Shown here piece after piece: positions 1 through 12,400 of a DNA stretch of 64,000 bases. The DNA lies in NCBI GenBank assembly GCA_024610705.1, contig JANDEH010000002.1, positions 57,592,870 to 57,656,869 of the forward strand, in the 5' to 3' direction. Made by a program: the position numbers and the translations under genes. Every line of letters starts with the position of its first letter. Position 1 is the first letter of the stretch. Under the pieces are notes generated by a model that did no database searches, was not told where the DNA came from, and worked only from the letters and a program-made list of their open reading frames with translations. The DNA is from Tetragnatha versicolor (Eukaryota > Arthropoda > Arachnida > Araneae > Tetragnathidae).

Positions 1-694
1 CGAGGAAAAGAATGTCAACTTGAACAAGCACGAAAACAACAAAACTTTCATCACGCCTCAGGCAAAGTTTCAAGGCCCTGACAGGAACCCAGAGAAGATA
101 GATAACAAGTTTACTGGGCAGTTGAAGATCACACCATACACTGAGTCGACCTTGCACTCGTCGAGTAAGCTGAGTGGCAGTGATTCTAATCTGCTTCATG
201 GATCCATTTCCAGATGGGCTGGCCCTCCAGGTAACTGGATGGATAATACCTCTTTGGAAGCCAATAAAGAAAACATAGCCAGAGGGAACGAGAAGTCAGG
301 TCTTAGCCCTTTGAATCCCAGCAACACTTTCAGCCCTGTCAAAGCAGTCAACCTCCTCCCTGAAATCCCCAACAGCACACCGAGGCAATTGTCTCCCAAG
401 GAGAAGAAAGATTGTGAAGTTATCGAACGCTTGATCCACTCTTACTTCATGATAGTAAGAAAGAACATTCAGGATGCAGTGCCTAAAGCCATCATGCATT
501 TTCTTGTAAATTTTGTGCGGGATAACCTCCAAAGTGAACTAGTTACCCATCTGTATAAGCATGATCATTTTGCCACTCTCTTACAAGAGTCGGAGCACAT
601 AGCTGTAAGACGGCAGGAAACTGCTGATATGCTGAAAGCGCTTCAAAAAGCTAACCAAATTATTGGTGAAATTAGGGAAACACATATGTGGTAA
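1..694 (+). CDS. Drp1: Dynamin-related protein 1 (Drp1/DNM1L), last coding exon
   Basis: This is the C-terminal part of the large GTPase that assembles on mitochondria and peroxisomes and drives their fission. The frame is open to the window edge, so the start and the GTPase and middle domains lie to the left; the stop is TAA at 692-694. The first ~125 residues are low-complexity, matching the poorly conserved variable (B-insert) region of the family. A strongly conserved GTPase effector domain follows, from EKKDCEVIERLI through IVRKNIQDAVPKAIMHFLVN to ADMLKALQKANQIIGEIRET, ending HMW where vertebrate proteins end HLW. That domain folds back on the stalk and stimulates GTP hydrolysis. Identity is secure. 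Only the left exon boundary is unknown. Confidence 0.97.
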   Translation, partial: EEKNVNLNKHENNKTFITPQAKFQGPDRNPEKIDNKFTGQLKITPYTESTLHSSSKLSGSDSNLLHGSISRWAGPPGNWMDNTSLEANKENIARGNEKSGLSPLNPSNTFSPVKAVNLLPEIPNSTPRQLSPKEKKDCEVIERLIHSYFMIVRKNIQDAVPKAIMHFLVNFVRDNLQSELVTHLYKHDHFATLLQESEHIAVRRQETADMLKALQKANQIIGEIRETHMW

Positions 695-872
695 ATTTTA
701 AGTTGTAGCACTAGTATTTATTTTTTGAGATTAAGCATGACACTTAACACTGCCTACTAGAAACACATCACATCTAAATAAACTTAAATGCAGTAAATTG
801 AATTTCTAGTGCTTTTTATTTTAATAGGATTACTCCCAGTATATACATTCCTTTTCCTTATCTGCCCAATCT

Positions 873-878
873 AATAAA
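873..878 (+). terminator. Poly(A) signal candidate for Drp1
   Basis: An AATAAA lies about 180 bases after the Drp1 stop; another is at 777-782. Either would give a short 3' UTR. Which is used cannot be told from sequence. Confidence 0.5.
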
Positions 879-1117
879 TTTATCTTCTAGTTATCCTCCA
901 AAATTCTTGATTGAAAAAATTATTTTGTTGTAATCTGATTTTGTGATAGATAGCATGCTTTTCTATTGCAACTAAATGTCTGATCATACATTTGAGGTTG
1001 TTCTATTATTCTTCAATCTGCTTGTATTGTTAATGTGATTTGAATATTAAAATTTGCATAGGTTGAATATGATTTCTGGTTGCTTCTATTAAATGTGTTT
1101 CCCATCAATTTAAAAAT

Positions 1118-1560
1118 CAGTAAGGAACCACTAATCCACCAAACTCGGGACCGGCGTCATCCCGGATTTTTGAACAATTTTTTAAAAAAGGCTGCATTTT
1201 CTGAATGAAATAACTTCAAGTTAGTATAGTTGAAAATCTGATTCCATATTCTCGAGACTCTCAGACTTCTCACTTGTGCCACTATCCAACTTATTCAAAA
1301 AAAAATTTTTTGTAAATAAACATGCTCACTCAGGAATCCAGAGATATATTGCATGAAATCGATGTATTCTAGTGAACAATGTTTTTTCTCTTTCAATCAG
1401 AAGGGGAGGGCAACAATCGGAACTCGCTGCTGCGACGGCCTTGATCGAATCCCTTTTTGTACATGATGGGTTCAGAGCAAAAAAAAATTAATAATGGAAA
1501 AACATGCCAGATTTTTTACCATTACAATTTTTGGGGCCCCAGATTAGGGGTCCGTTACTG
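1118..1560. repeat. Candidate short inverted-repeat transposon (old)
   Basis: The left edge CAGTAAGGAACCACTAATC and the right edge (read inward on the other strand, CAGTAACGGACCCCTAATC) form imperfect terminal inverted repeats 443 bp apart. The flanking octamers match at only 5 of 8 positions, so any target duplication has decayed. The class is probably hAT-like, by the CAG ends. Confidence 0.45.
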
Positions 1561-3160
1561 TATAAAGAAATGTTAGATTGTTCAATACTTAACATTTCTA
1601 AAGTTACACAAGAGAGAGGATGAATTTTATATCTTAACTTCACTTTAAATGTTGATATTTTACTTTTCCATAAGATCTTTTAAAAATAATTTCACTAAAG
1701 CTAAAATTTTTACTGTGTATTGAAAATGTTCCGATTACACTAGTCGACAAAATTAACCTTTTTTCCCTAATAAAAATGAGATTAGGTATTTCTGACTAAT
1801 TTCAGGGTGTAGAATTCAGAAATAGTTGTGAAATAGCTGCAGCACGTTCAGCTTTTTTGTTACAAATATAGCACCAGCAGTGGCGGATCTATGGGGAAGG
1901 CTATAGCCCTTGTATCTAGTGGGAACTTAGGTCCCCCAGGGATTTAAATTTACACCAGATAAAATTGAAGTTTTTGAAAAATTCAATTTTTGTAGCTGTT
2001 TTACACTTCAAACGGCCCAAAGAGCTTTATTTCATAATCATTCTTCTTCTCTAGCACGACAGCCCAGGGTGGGCCAAGGCTTTCCCAAGAACATTTCTCG
2101 ATCTCTGTTTGGCGACCGTTTTCCAATTTGTTATTTTTAGTAACTTAGCCCCTGAAAATTTGTAGAATCAATGCACAATAAGGGGAAAGTTGGTTTTTGC
2201 TCTTTACAATTTTGTAGACTATTCATTAACTAATATTTAAGGAGTTCAAGAGTTTTAGCCCCATGCATGTTTGTAGAATTAATTTGCAAAAATCTTGGAA
2301 AAAAATCTTGATCCACAATCTGACTTTCTTAGACATACAATACATCAAAAACAAAAATTATTTCATATTTGTAGTTTTTCAAATTAAAATAATCTATTGT
2401 ATTTAGTAATTTAATGATAAATTTTAATACATATTTAAGTACAAATACAGCATATATTTAAAAGAAATTTATTTTATATTCTGTTAAATATATTATACAA
2501 TGAATAAAAAAATTACAAATTGTGCATTTTTATTTTCTTATTCGATAGATATGTTCAAGACAGGAAAATTAGTACAGAAATAGTTTGACTTTTTAAAAGG
2601 CGATGAAACATTAGTGACATAATTTGATCCTAAGCAATCCTTTAGCTTTATAATTCAAAGCAGTTGTTGATTTTTACTGTGAAGTAGGGCCAAGGCAGAT
2701 ATGGCATCATTCAATTCGAAACAAGTGCAAAGCTATTGTCGATATTTTGTTATTTTATTGAATTACCTAAATTTTGATACTTATTAAATTATTAACCTAA
2801 GTAAAAATAATTTAATATAATAATAGCTGAATTGTGATAAGTATTCAAAATTATAGTATCGAAATGTGCAGCTTCAGAAAGTAAGATTTGAGATATGTTA
2901 TTTCATTTTTTTAAATAAAAAAGCAACTTTGCCAAAAGTTATATCATTACTTTACTGGGATTCTTTGGTATTTTTTCTTCGAAAACTGAGAATTGAAACC
3001 CATCAAGCTAAAATATTATAGACCAAATATAAATTTTCCCATCAAAAACAGAAGTAGGAAAATAATAATACACAGAACCCTGGGGTTCACAGGAAATTTT
3101 CCTGTATGCAAAGCGCCATCTATCTGCACTTTGAATCGGGGATTGGATAGAGGTGGCAAC
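1561..3160. other. AT-rich spacer between Drp1 and the small ORF
   Basis: No convincing exon is visible. A hAT-type terminus (CAGTGGCGGATCTATGG) starts at 1878, the same end family as the element at 22632, but no partner end was found. The rest is plain AT-rich sequence. Confidence 0.5.
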
Positions 3161-3274
3161 ATGCTGAAATTATTTGAAGAAGTGAAGAAAGCATTTGTTT
3201 TGTTGTTATTGTTATTAATTGTTTATATTCCTGTAGTTCTAATTTATGTCATACTTTTTTCCTTTTTAGTTTGA
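3161..3274 (+). CDS. Small ORF, 37 aa, single-pass membrane peptide
   Basis: An ATG in a fair context (GGCAAC before it) opens a 37-codon frame. It starts MLKLFEEVKKAFVLLLLLL: a short charged N-terminal helix, then about 28 hydrophobic residues to the C-terminus. The layout resembles known small regulatory membrane peptides, but I do not recognise the family. An AATAAA at 3284-3289 follows only ten bases after the stop, so a transcript would have almost no 3' UTR. It lies about 130 bases upstream of the ZRSR2 start on the same strand. The hydrophobic tail could be a chance product of T-rich sequence, so this is a candidate, not an established gene. Confidence 0.4.
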   Translation: MLKLFEEVKKAFVLLLLLLIVYIPVVLIYVILFSFLV

Positions 3275-3400
3275 TTTTAGAATAATAAAGTTATGATATC
3301 AACAGATCCGAGCGTTTTTACTTAACTCTGCCCGAAAATCTGGATGTTAAGGTTTTCTTAAGTGCATTTAAAAGTTGTGCGAGTACGTATTAGCTGTAGA

Positions 3401-6400
3401 ATGTCTTCTGTTGAAAAAGCAACAAAATTAAGGTACAATTAGTTTTTAGCTATCCTTTATCTAAAATTAATAAACTTCCATATAAAAATTATTGAAACAG
3501 ATTTTGAAAGGGTCTGTGGTGACAGCTGTAACAGCGTTTGATTGGCCTGTCTCTTATTCTCGGCGATACGTCGCTATGGAGCACCCGTTCCAGATCTGTT
3601 TATAATACCAAATCCGGTTCAACTCCGTTAATGTGCCAGCTAAATGTCGCCAAGCTCTTTAGAACGCCATATATTCAAATACTGAAAAGTTTTTCATATT
3701 TTTATTGATAAACTGAACAGTTATGAGTGAAATTATTTAGCAATATTTCTTCTATTTTGGTGCCCAAAAGGGTGGTGGTATTGAGCGCAACCTTTAACGG
3801 AATGGAACCCAAAATCCATTAGAATCAATATTTGCAATTTTTATTTTTAGCCATAAACAGTTTCGAGCTTTGTTGAAGAAGTTCAAGCGCAAGAAAAAAA
3901 GACAATTACTTGCCCAAGAAAGAGACAGATTATCTCTATTAGGTAATTATTGTCTCTTAATATTTTACATTGGTTCTTACGTATTATCCTGTTGATCGTG
4001 CCTCTGAATTCTAAAACACCATCAAAACCCATTGAATGAGCTGTACTGCTGAATTTAACAGCTGCTGAACAGTCGATGGTGTAATACGCAATTACCCAAA
4101 CTTTTACCCAATGGTGGATGGTTCTATAAAAGCTAAGGAACTTACCTTCAGCACCCCTAACTCAAATATAGGTACTTACGTATTAACACCACCGCAGCCA
4201 CAGATTTGGCCTTAAAAATACCTTATAATCTAACTTAATAATCTAATAATAATAATAAAACCTTATAATCTTATTTTATAATCTATCTTATATTGTTATC
4301 TTATAATCTTAATTAAAATCGCCAAATCTGTAGCTGCGGAGGCGTTTACCCAAATATCTGAACTTCCAGTTGGCATGGATGTTGTTTAATGATTGATTGT
4401 TTGTGATCGATTGCGGCCCCATGTATAAAAGGGCGAATGTGAGTTTGGCATGGCTATCAGGCACCTCACCTCTGACTCAGGTACTCACTAGATAATGCAA
4501 TGTATTATTTGTCTACTGTCGGGAGGCAGAGGATAACTGGTTTTCTGTGCCTTTCACAATGCTGAGAAACCGGTTTTTCTCCGCCAAGCAACCGTAGACA
4601 AATTTTAGGTACTTCTTAGGGCTTACTCCAAAATTTGCTCATGAAGTCAAACTCATTACTCATAGCCAGAAATATATATTGTTGTTGTTTCTTATGCCAC
4701 TTGGAATATCCAAGCTCCATCCGCAGAGGTACAGGATTTTAGGCTAAGGGGGTGCGGCTCCTGAGAAAGTGAGGCCCATGAAAGGCAGGAGTCCGACTTA
4801 AGCCTTGGATGATAGATGCCGCTACCGTCTATCGCCACCTCCACAATTTTGACATGCATCTGAAGGGGAGGGAAATAGTCTACAGACACCTGAACCCAAG
4901 GTAAACTGCGCCATGACCGACCTCAGGACTTTCGGACCCACAGATTTAACGAGCACGTACTCCGCATATACTTGATGGGTCTTCAGCGGTGTCAGGAATC
5001 GAACCCGGGACCCTCCGATCCCAAGGCCAATGCCTTAACCTCTAGGCTCCCCATGGCGGTGAGAAATATATATTGAGCAACAAAATATTAAGTGAAATAA
5101 AATAGGGGAATGTGCTTCAGATTTTTCTTCAGATGATAAAAATTGTAATATTTATGGTTATTTTTCCTCTAGATCATGATTTTTTTACTTATTTAGAATG
5201 TATCAATGATGATGATGTGAGACATAAAACAATGCCAATACCACATTTTTTCAAAGCTGTTAAGTATTATAAATCGTATATAATCGTATAATATCTGCCT
5301 CACATATATGGGTCGCAGCTTGCTGCTAATGGCCCGTGAGATGGAGCGCAGTTTGAGACCCATAAGCTCATCTTGTAGTTTTCCTCTCAAACAAGGGACT
5401 CAAATGATGGGAATAAAACCTACTCGTTTGAAAGACCGATTAGAGAGTATATTACTGTTTTAGTCAGGAATAATTTTAGTGACACTGAGTCAAATTGTTA
5501 TTCTGTGTCTGGTTCTTTGGGGGACCTTTCAGGAGTCTGTGGACAGGGATTCAGTCAGGAGGTTGGCACAATGGACCTTTGGTCGAGGTGCCTGGCTTAT
5601 AACTATTTGCCCCTCCTTGTATATTATTATATATATATATTATAAATCGTACAACAAATATTAAGCTTAAAAAAGAGTTAGAGTCCGGACTTTCCTCAGG
5701 GGCCAGTCCAGCCACTCTGCACAAGGTGACCTTTTTGTCATATTCCAAAAGAAAGGCAGAACCCAAGGCCGACCACAACTACTAATTAATAAATAATTTA
5801 AATTAGTCGTCCCGAGATGGGTTACCTTGAATACAGGACCAAAAAAATTACTCTGGTCCAAAGCTCCCAGTCCGGCCAATAATAGGACCTCGATCAGCAT
5901 ATTAACAAAATTTAACTATAGCTAATGAAAGTTTTAAGAATGTCAACTGTTTCAAAAAAGACTCTTTTAGATTTCCAGCAAAGTATAGCATTATGTTTAC
6001 AAAAATATGATTTTGGAGATGCAAAAAATTTGCAATCCTCCTTATCTATCCGTAGTGCTGGCAGGACATCTAACACTCAGAATGTAATACTTAAAAGTGT
6101 TAAAAAGGATAAAATAGGTCATATTATTAAAAAAATATGCTAACAAGACTAAAAGGTGCAAACATTGTAAAAGTCAAAATTGCATCTCAATAAAGCATAA
6201 CACTTCACACTAAATGTGTCCGTTGGATTCCATGTAAAGAAAAAGTAACCACATTTGTACTGAGGGTGCTCTTTTGCTCTATTTTGTTTCTCAAAGCCAA
6301 ATTAAGATTAATTTTTTTGTCACTCACTTTTTTTCTCTTAATGAGACTCTAATAACATCAAAAAAATTTTATTGCCCTTTTTGGTTTGGTTTACACAGGG

Positions 6401-9400
6401 TCTGGTACTTAATGGGTTAAGGATTAAGGGGGAGCAGCACCTCTTAATTTTAGTAATGAACTGCCACTATTTGAACTTATAAAATGTTGATTGTTTTTGT
6501 TTCTTTCAGAGCAGCAAAAGAGAGAGAGCTCTCCAAACTTTCAGGCTAAAGAAGAGGAAAAACGAAGGTGTTCTGAATTATGGGATCAATTTCAAGAAAG
6601 AGAAAGGTATAATCACCTTAAATATTTCAGGGTACTAATCTGTTCTTAAATGACTTTGGTTTCTGCCCACCATACTCATCAATCTCCATTTACACACCTA
6701 CATTTAATGTCTTTAATTGTAATTGTATGTAATGTTTGATTTATACTTTTTTTCAACTACAATTTTGACAGCATTCGCAAACATAAGGCTTGGTTGCTAA
6801 GAGAAGAGCAAGCTCAGATAGAATTCAAGAAAAAACAAGAGCAGCTTGAATTAGATAAGATAAAGCAAGAAGAGGAGAGGGTAAGAAAATATTTTAAAAT
6901 ACCTTCTCTGTGTGAATATCACAGTCTAAATTTTACTTATCGATACTTAAACACTTTTATTAATAAATCGTTTTTATCAATCTAGACTAGACTAGTGATT
7001 TTGAAAGTTTCTTGCTTGTTTGATAAAATTTTCTTTTTATCATCATACTTCATGTGAATTAGGTATTCTAAACCACAACTAGAAAAATTTTCGACTAATC
7101 AGTTGTTTTTAGTTTACGTATTCTGTGCTTTCTGATCAGTGGTTAAACATTAGCCAAAGAAGGATTCCACCAATCAGAGTCAGCGATTCCTTCTTTGATT
7201 GGTAGTTAACTCATGATCAAGTAGCACAGAATACAGCCGTAAGACTAGTATCTCATTAATTAAGCAAATCTAACTAGTTTTTATCACATCTGTTTAATCC
7301 TTCCCTTTCAAAAGGTATTTAATCAAAACAGTTATGTTGATTAAACAAATCAGTAGGACCTTAAACAACATATCTATTTATTTATTTTTTAATTTAGAGG
7401 AAGTAGTAATGCTTTACATTAACTTTTAAATATTAAAGTCCCTTTTGCTTTTGTAAGTGTTGACTAGTTAAAATTTGAGTGAAAAGTAATGCAAATGTAT
7501 ATCCACCGAATGTTGATTACTTTATTGTTAGGGGGTGTCATAATGAAATAATTTGTGGATTAATTTCTCCCATCTGATTCTTCTTTCAGAAAAGAATAGT
7601 TGCTGAATTTGAACAACAGAAGCTTGTTGATAGTCGATCAGAAGAGGAAACACAAAAAATTAAGTCCCAAAAGGAGGTTATTGCAATTGCACTATATCCA
7701 TTTATTTATTTTTTTAAAAGCACATACAAGTTTTTTTCCTGACTTTTACTTCTTAAGTTTTCTAAATTTATGTGACTAATAGTGTGTATAGCGTTAAAAT
7801 TAACAAAAATTTTCTGACATGAAAAGTGTACTCCTAAATATGTATGATAGTATAGTTATAACACTTTAGAATAACATTTATAACTCAATTACAAAAATTA
7901 AACACCAGGGTCAATAAGACCCTTATATGTTTTTTTTAATATTTACTATAAAAGTACTACTTCTAAATTATATTTAGCTACTTCCAATATACCTGTAGTT
8001 TATGGTATCACTGTATGCTTTTCTTATTTTGATATTATTCATATTGAAACCACATGTTCCTTAACAAATTTACTGTCTTCAAACGCACACTGCTGTTACT
8101 TGCGAGTTATCATGGAAGTATATCAAGATGTATCTTTTAATTGGATTGTTTAATATTTTATTCCTTTAATTATGAATTGTTTACAGAAAATTAATTGCAA
8201 GTTGGCGATTTGATTGCAGTTTAAATAAAACATTTCTTAGGTAAAAGATTTAACCCTCCATTGAGTGCAAAACAGGGAAGTACAAGTTTGAATGCAATGT
8301 GGCCTAACATGGAGCAACCTTTAAAAGGTTATTAAAATCTGAAAGTTTTTATAAATTTATTTTTTATTAGCATGGTTCATAACAGACTAAATTCATATTA
8401 GTTTTTTCATAAAGAATACAAAATCAGATGTAAAAAAAATTAAATTCTAACCAAGTGAAAAATTATTCTTGTGTTTGTATTTTGACTGCCTTCTTTAAAA
8501 TTGATTTATTTAACACATTGTAAATTACTTTATAATGGTATATAAGTTCTTTATTTGCTATTAACAATTAAAGATGAACTTAATTAACTTTATTAGTTTT
8601 AGACTGCTACATTCAGAAAGTATAAATAACATACACATTACACCGTTACAAAATTGAGTACAATAGTATTATTAATCCAAGTTGTATAAAAGTTACAAGA
8701 TGGTTCTTAAAACAGCTGTTAAAAGTAGAAATAAAAAGCTAAAAGTAGAAAACTATTGAGGAGAAAAACTAGATTTGTTATATATTTACAATATTACAAT
8801 ACAATATCCAACTACATTAGACCTGTGCCTGATAGTCTGGTTGCACCTGATGGAGGGTTAAAAGCACCTTGCACCCTAATAGGAAATGTTTTAAGCTATT
8901 ATTATAAAAGATATGTCTGTTCAAAACAAAGTAGAGTTTACTTAAAAATTTTAGGTTCATTGGTTAACTGTCTTGGTGTTTTTTTAGTGATTGTTAATCT
9001 TAATCAAATAATTATTTATAGCTGTAATATGTACTAAAAATCTTAACTTGCTGGTCAATAATGAAGAATCTAATTTAAATTATGTATGAAACTCTACTTT
9101 TTGTTAATTATAGAATATCTTAGTTCTAATTTTGCTGTATATTTAAAAAGTTTGATGAAGTATGTTTCTTAACCTTGTATTCAGAATATTTTAGTTGTTG
9201 AATAATGTTAATTGTACATCTAGGGAGCTTTGAAGGAAGTTCTTTCAAATCTGCCTGAGGTATCTATAAGCTTTTTTCTACTTTTATTAAAAATTATTGT
9301 CCTTGAAATATTACAGAAGTAATGAGTTTTAAGTTTACCCCAGATTTAGTTCTAAAATATTGGTCTAAAAGTACATTCTTGGATAGAATCAGCAAAAAGG

Positions 9401-12400
9401 TTTGACCACATACCCCACCTTTAATTAGTGCATGATAGCAGGATATTACCCCACCTTTATTTAGTCTTGGAGTAAATTCTTTACAGTAGTTTTAGAATAA
9501 TCATAACGATAATTGTTTATAAGATAGGCTTCAATATACATCAGGTTTATCTGGAATAAGATGTGAAACATTGCTTTAATATTTCCATGGCTGGTGCCTG
9601 GTTATAAAGTCAGTTTCTTGCAAGGGCGTGTATAAGAAGGGAGCTGAGGGGGCCCTGCCCCCCTCAAAATATTGACTAGGTAACAAAAACAAGCTAAAGG
9701 TCAAATTTCCAAACATTTTCTGGGAGAGGACCCCCAGACCACCCTTTGGCACTTGGAACATTAAGGTAACTGACTGGGTTGAAATCGTCATTTTCGCCAA
9801 AAATATCAAATTTCGTTTTATTGTTTTATTTTATAGCCTGTTTAATAAGCTTTCCAAAACTACCTTACTTTAAACTCTGAGTAATCTAGAACATAAGTTA
9901 CAGCTGTTTTAGTACCGGGTAATACGAGGATTAACATGCAGTTTTAAATTTTACAGCCTTTTTCTGAAGAATGACATTTTTGTATACTTTGGATCACGGT
10001 AACAGTGATTACTCTTAAACTACTTAAAATATTCTGATGCTTTTTGTTTTATTTCACTCTTTATAATATAACGCATGTTATCTTCTACAATCTAAGAAAA
10101 ATATTTGAATTAAGGTATTTTTTAAAGTGTGTAAACCTGGTTTAAACGTTTTTTTTCATGAACTAGGGGGCTCTGCCCCCTGCTCGCTATCGCTCACCAA
10201 CCCCCGGAACTGCTTCGCAGTTCTATGAAGATCGCTTCGCGATCTTAGCGAGCAGAGCTCGCTTGTTTCATCTCAACTATCCAGTAAAACCTGGAACTTG
10301 TCTGCTTAGTTAATGATCCTTTAAAATCGAAACCTTTTAACTCTCTAGCTTACCAATAACTTAATGCGGACCATAACTACAAAAATATCAAAATAAAACT
10401 GTTACTAAAATATTCCTTTTTAGTTTACCAATAATTTAACCGAAATGTTTTCAAAAATATCCAGCAAGTCTACTAATTATCATCAACCATCTTAGAGAAA
10501 AAAAACATGCCATTAAAAAGCTTTTAAATTTATAAAATGCACGTCTGTATCTAGTGAATCATCGGGAATAAGAAATCAGACTCATAAAAATAATCGCCTG
10601 TTTCTCTAGTGAACGACCAGAAAGAGAAGAAAAAATTGAAACTTGGTATCTTAATAATTCTAAAACTAATTCGAATTTTTTAAAAAATGAAACGCCAATC
10701 TTTCTATAAAAAATATTTGTATGCGTGTTTAAAATATCATAGTTCTACTGTGATTAGTTTTTCTATTATAACGAAAAAACCGAAAAAGGGTAAAAAATTT
10801 CGAAACTTTAGAATTTAATTACTCCCAAAATACTTCGAAATTCGAAAAAAGGGCGACGAGGTGCACAACTTCATACCTAAGAGTATGTGTCTGCAAAAAA
10901 TCATGTTTCTGCTGTAAATAGATTTTGCTGGGGGCGAACTCGCAGCCGAAAAAAATAATTTTCGACTTTGACATTAAATAACTCCAGAACTAATTATCTA
11001 ATTAATTAGGTTTGGAAACTGAAATAACCCTCATACATTTGTCTATCAATGGTCAAAATTTCATAATATTCCTTCAAATAGTTTTTGCGTAGTGATAATT
11101 CAAAGTGTTCAAAAATATCATTTTCTGAAACAGCGGCGGCGGCGGCGGCGGTGACTGTTACTTTTTTTTAATATAGAGAGATTTTTACTTTTTTCGATTT
11201 CAAGTTCCTGTATTTCTTTTCTATTTTAAAAATTTCAGATTTTTTGTAGATAGTTACACAGATTAGTGTCTTAGGCTCAAAATCCTGCAAAAATTTTATT
11301 TGTACCTATAAAAGAACATTCTCAGGAGTTGTTGGCGCAAGTTGAAATTTTAGCCTTATTTTCATTGAAATTTCTCAATATTTTAAAAAATAATTTTTTT
11401 TAAATTCTTTTTTGAATGATTTTCATTGTTTTAGAACATTAGCTCTCAGAAAATAGCAATTAAATAATTATTTAGTTAATATTTTTAAAAAAGGCCTCCC
11501 AACCCAGTCAGTTACCTTAATATTCACAACTTTTTACATTAAGTTCAGAAAAAGGCCAAATCCTACCTAATAATATTTATCCAAAATTCGGGGTAAAGGT
11601 ACCAAAACTAGTTAAAAACCTGTTTTTTAGAGTCAATTTTTCTAAGAATTTCTGGAGGGTCCCCAGACCCCCTTTGATACTTCAAACTTAATTATTCACT
11701 ACTTTTCTTATATTAAGTTAAATAAGTTTACTTAAGGTGTATTTAAAAGTTTCATTAAACCACTTAAATATGTATGGGAAGGGCTGAGGAATAATTTTGG
11801 GTCCCTCCTGAAATATACACATCACTGGTTTCTTGCATTTTGATTGCAATGCAGATACAGTTGGGTGGCATTTAAATATTACAAAAGCATGTTGTTGGAG
11901 AACCCCTTTCGCTGCTGGACAGAAAAAATAAGCCTCCCTCTGATAATTTCACAAGGGAATGCCCAACCCTCTACTTTTTTGTACATAATGGCCTAATTTT
12001 AAAAAATGAAACTTAATTTTAATGAAAAATAAACATAGCTTGAAACAAAATGCCTTTTTATTCCATAATGTGTAAACCTCTCAGGTGGGTACTAAATATT
12101 TGAACAATCCCTTGACCCTTGTATAATCATTGTAATTATCTAGGTTTTTCACTCTAGGTCACAATAACCCCTTTAAAGACATAATAATAAAGGTTCTTTG
12201 TGACAAAACATTCACTTTATTTTCACTAATACTCTACTTGTGGGCTTTGGGGCAAAAACCAGGTAACTCCTTTTTCATAGGAATTTTATTCTGAAAGATA
12301 TTATCAATTTAGCGATACATTGATAAAATTATTGCATGTTGAATTTAAATGCTACAGATTCATGCGATAGAAAAGTTAAGAATTGGAAAGCATGTTAAGA

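Larger units (their letters stand above)
9765..11516. mobile_element. TTAA-flanked DNA element nested in the hAT copy
   Basis: GGTAACTGACTGGGTTG at 9765 is exactly matched in inverse by CAACCCAGTCAGTTACC at 11516. TTAA stands at both outer borders (9761-9764 and 11517-11520). TTAA targets fit piggyBac or Kolobok; the GG ends are unlike typical piggyBac CCC ends. The interior is AT-rich with no transposase, and holds the hairpin cluster at 10166-10263 and a CGG microsatellite. Confidence 0.82.
9621..11827. mobile_element. Non-autonomous hAT element, 2.2 kb, with nested element
   Basis: Ends CAAGGGCGTGTATA and TATACACATCACTG are imperfect inverted repeats. GTTTCTTG is duplicated exactly at 9613-9620 and 11828-11835, the 8-bp signature of hAT transposition. 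It fills most of ZRSR2 intron 6. A TTAA-flanked element (9765-11516) lies inside, so the original copy was about 450 bp. A related terminus is visible near 29893. No transposase ORF. Confidence 0.88.

Noticed and set aside
5925..6143. 72-codon ORF in ZRSR2 intron 2
   Set aside because: The ZRSR2 exon phases join without it, and no motif or splice borders support it.
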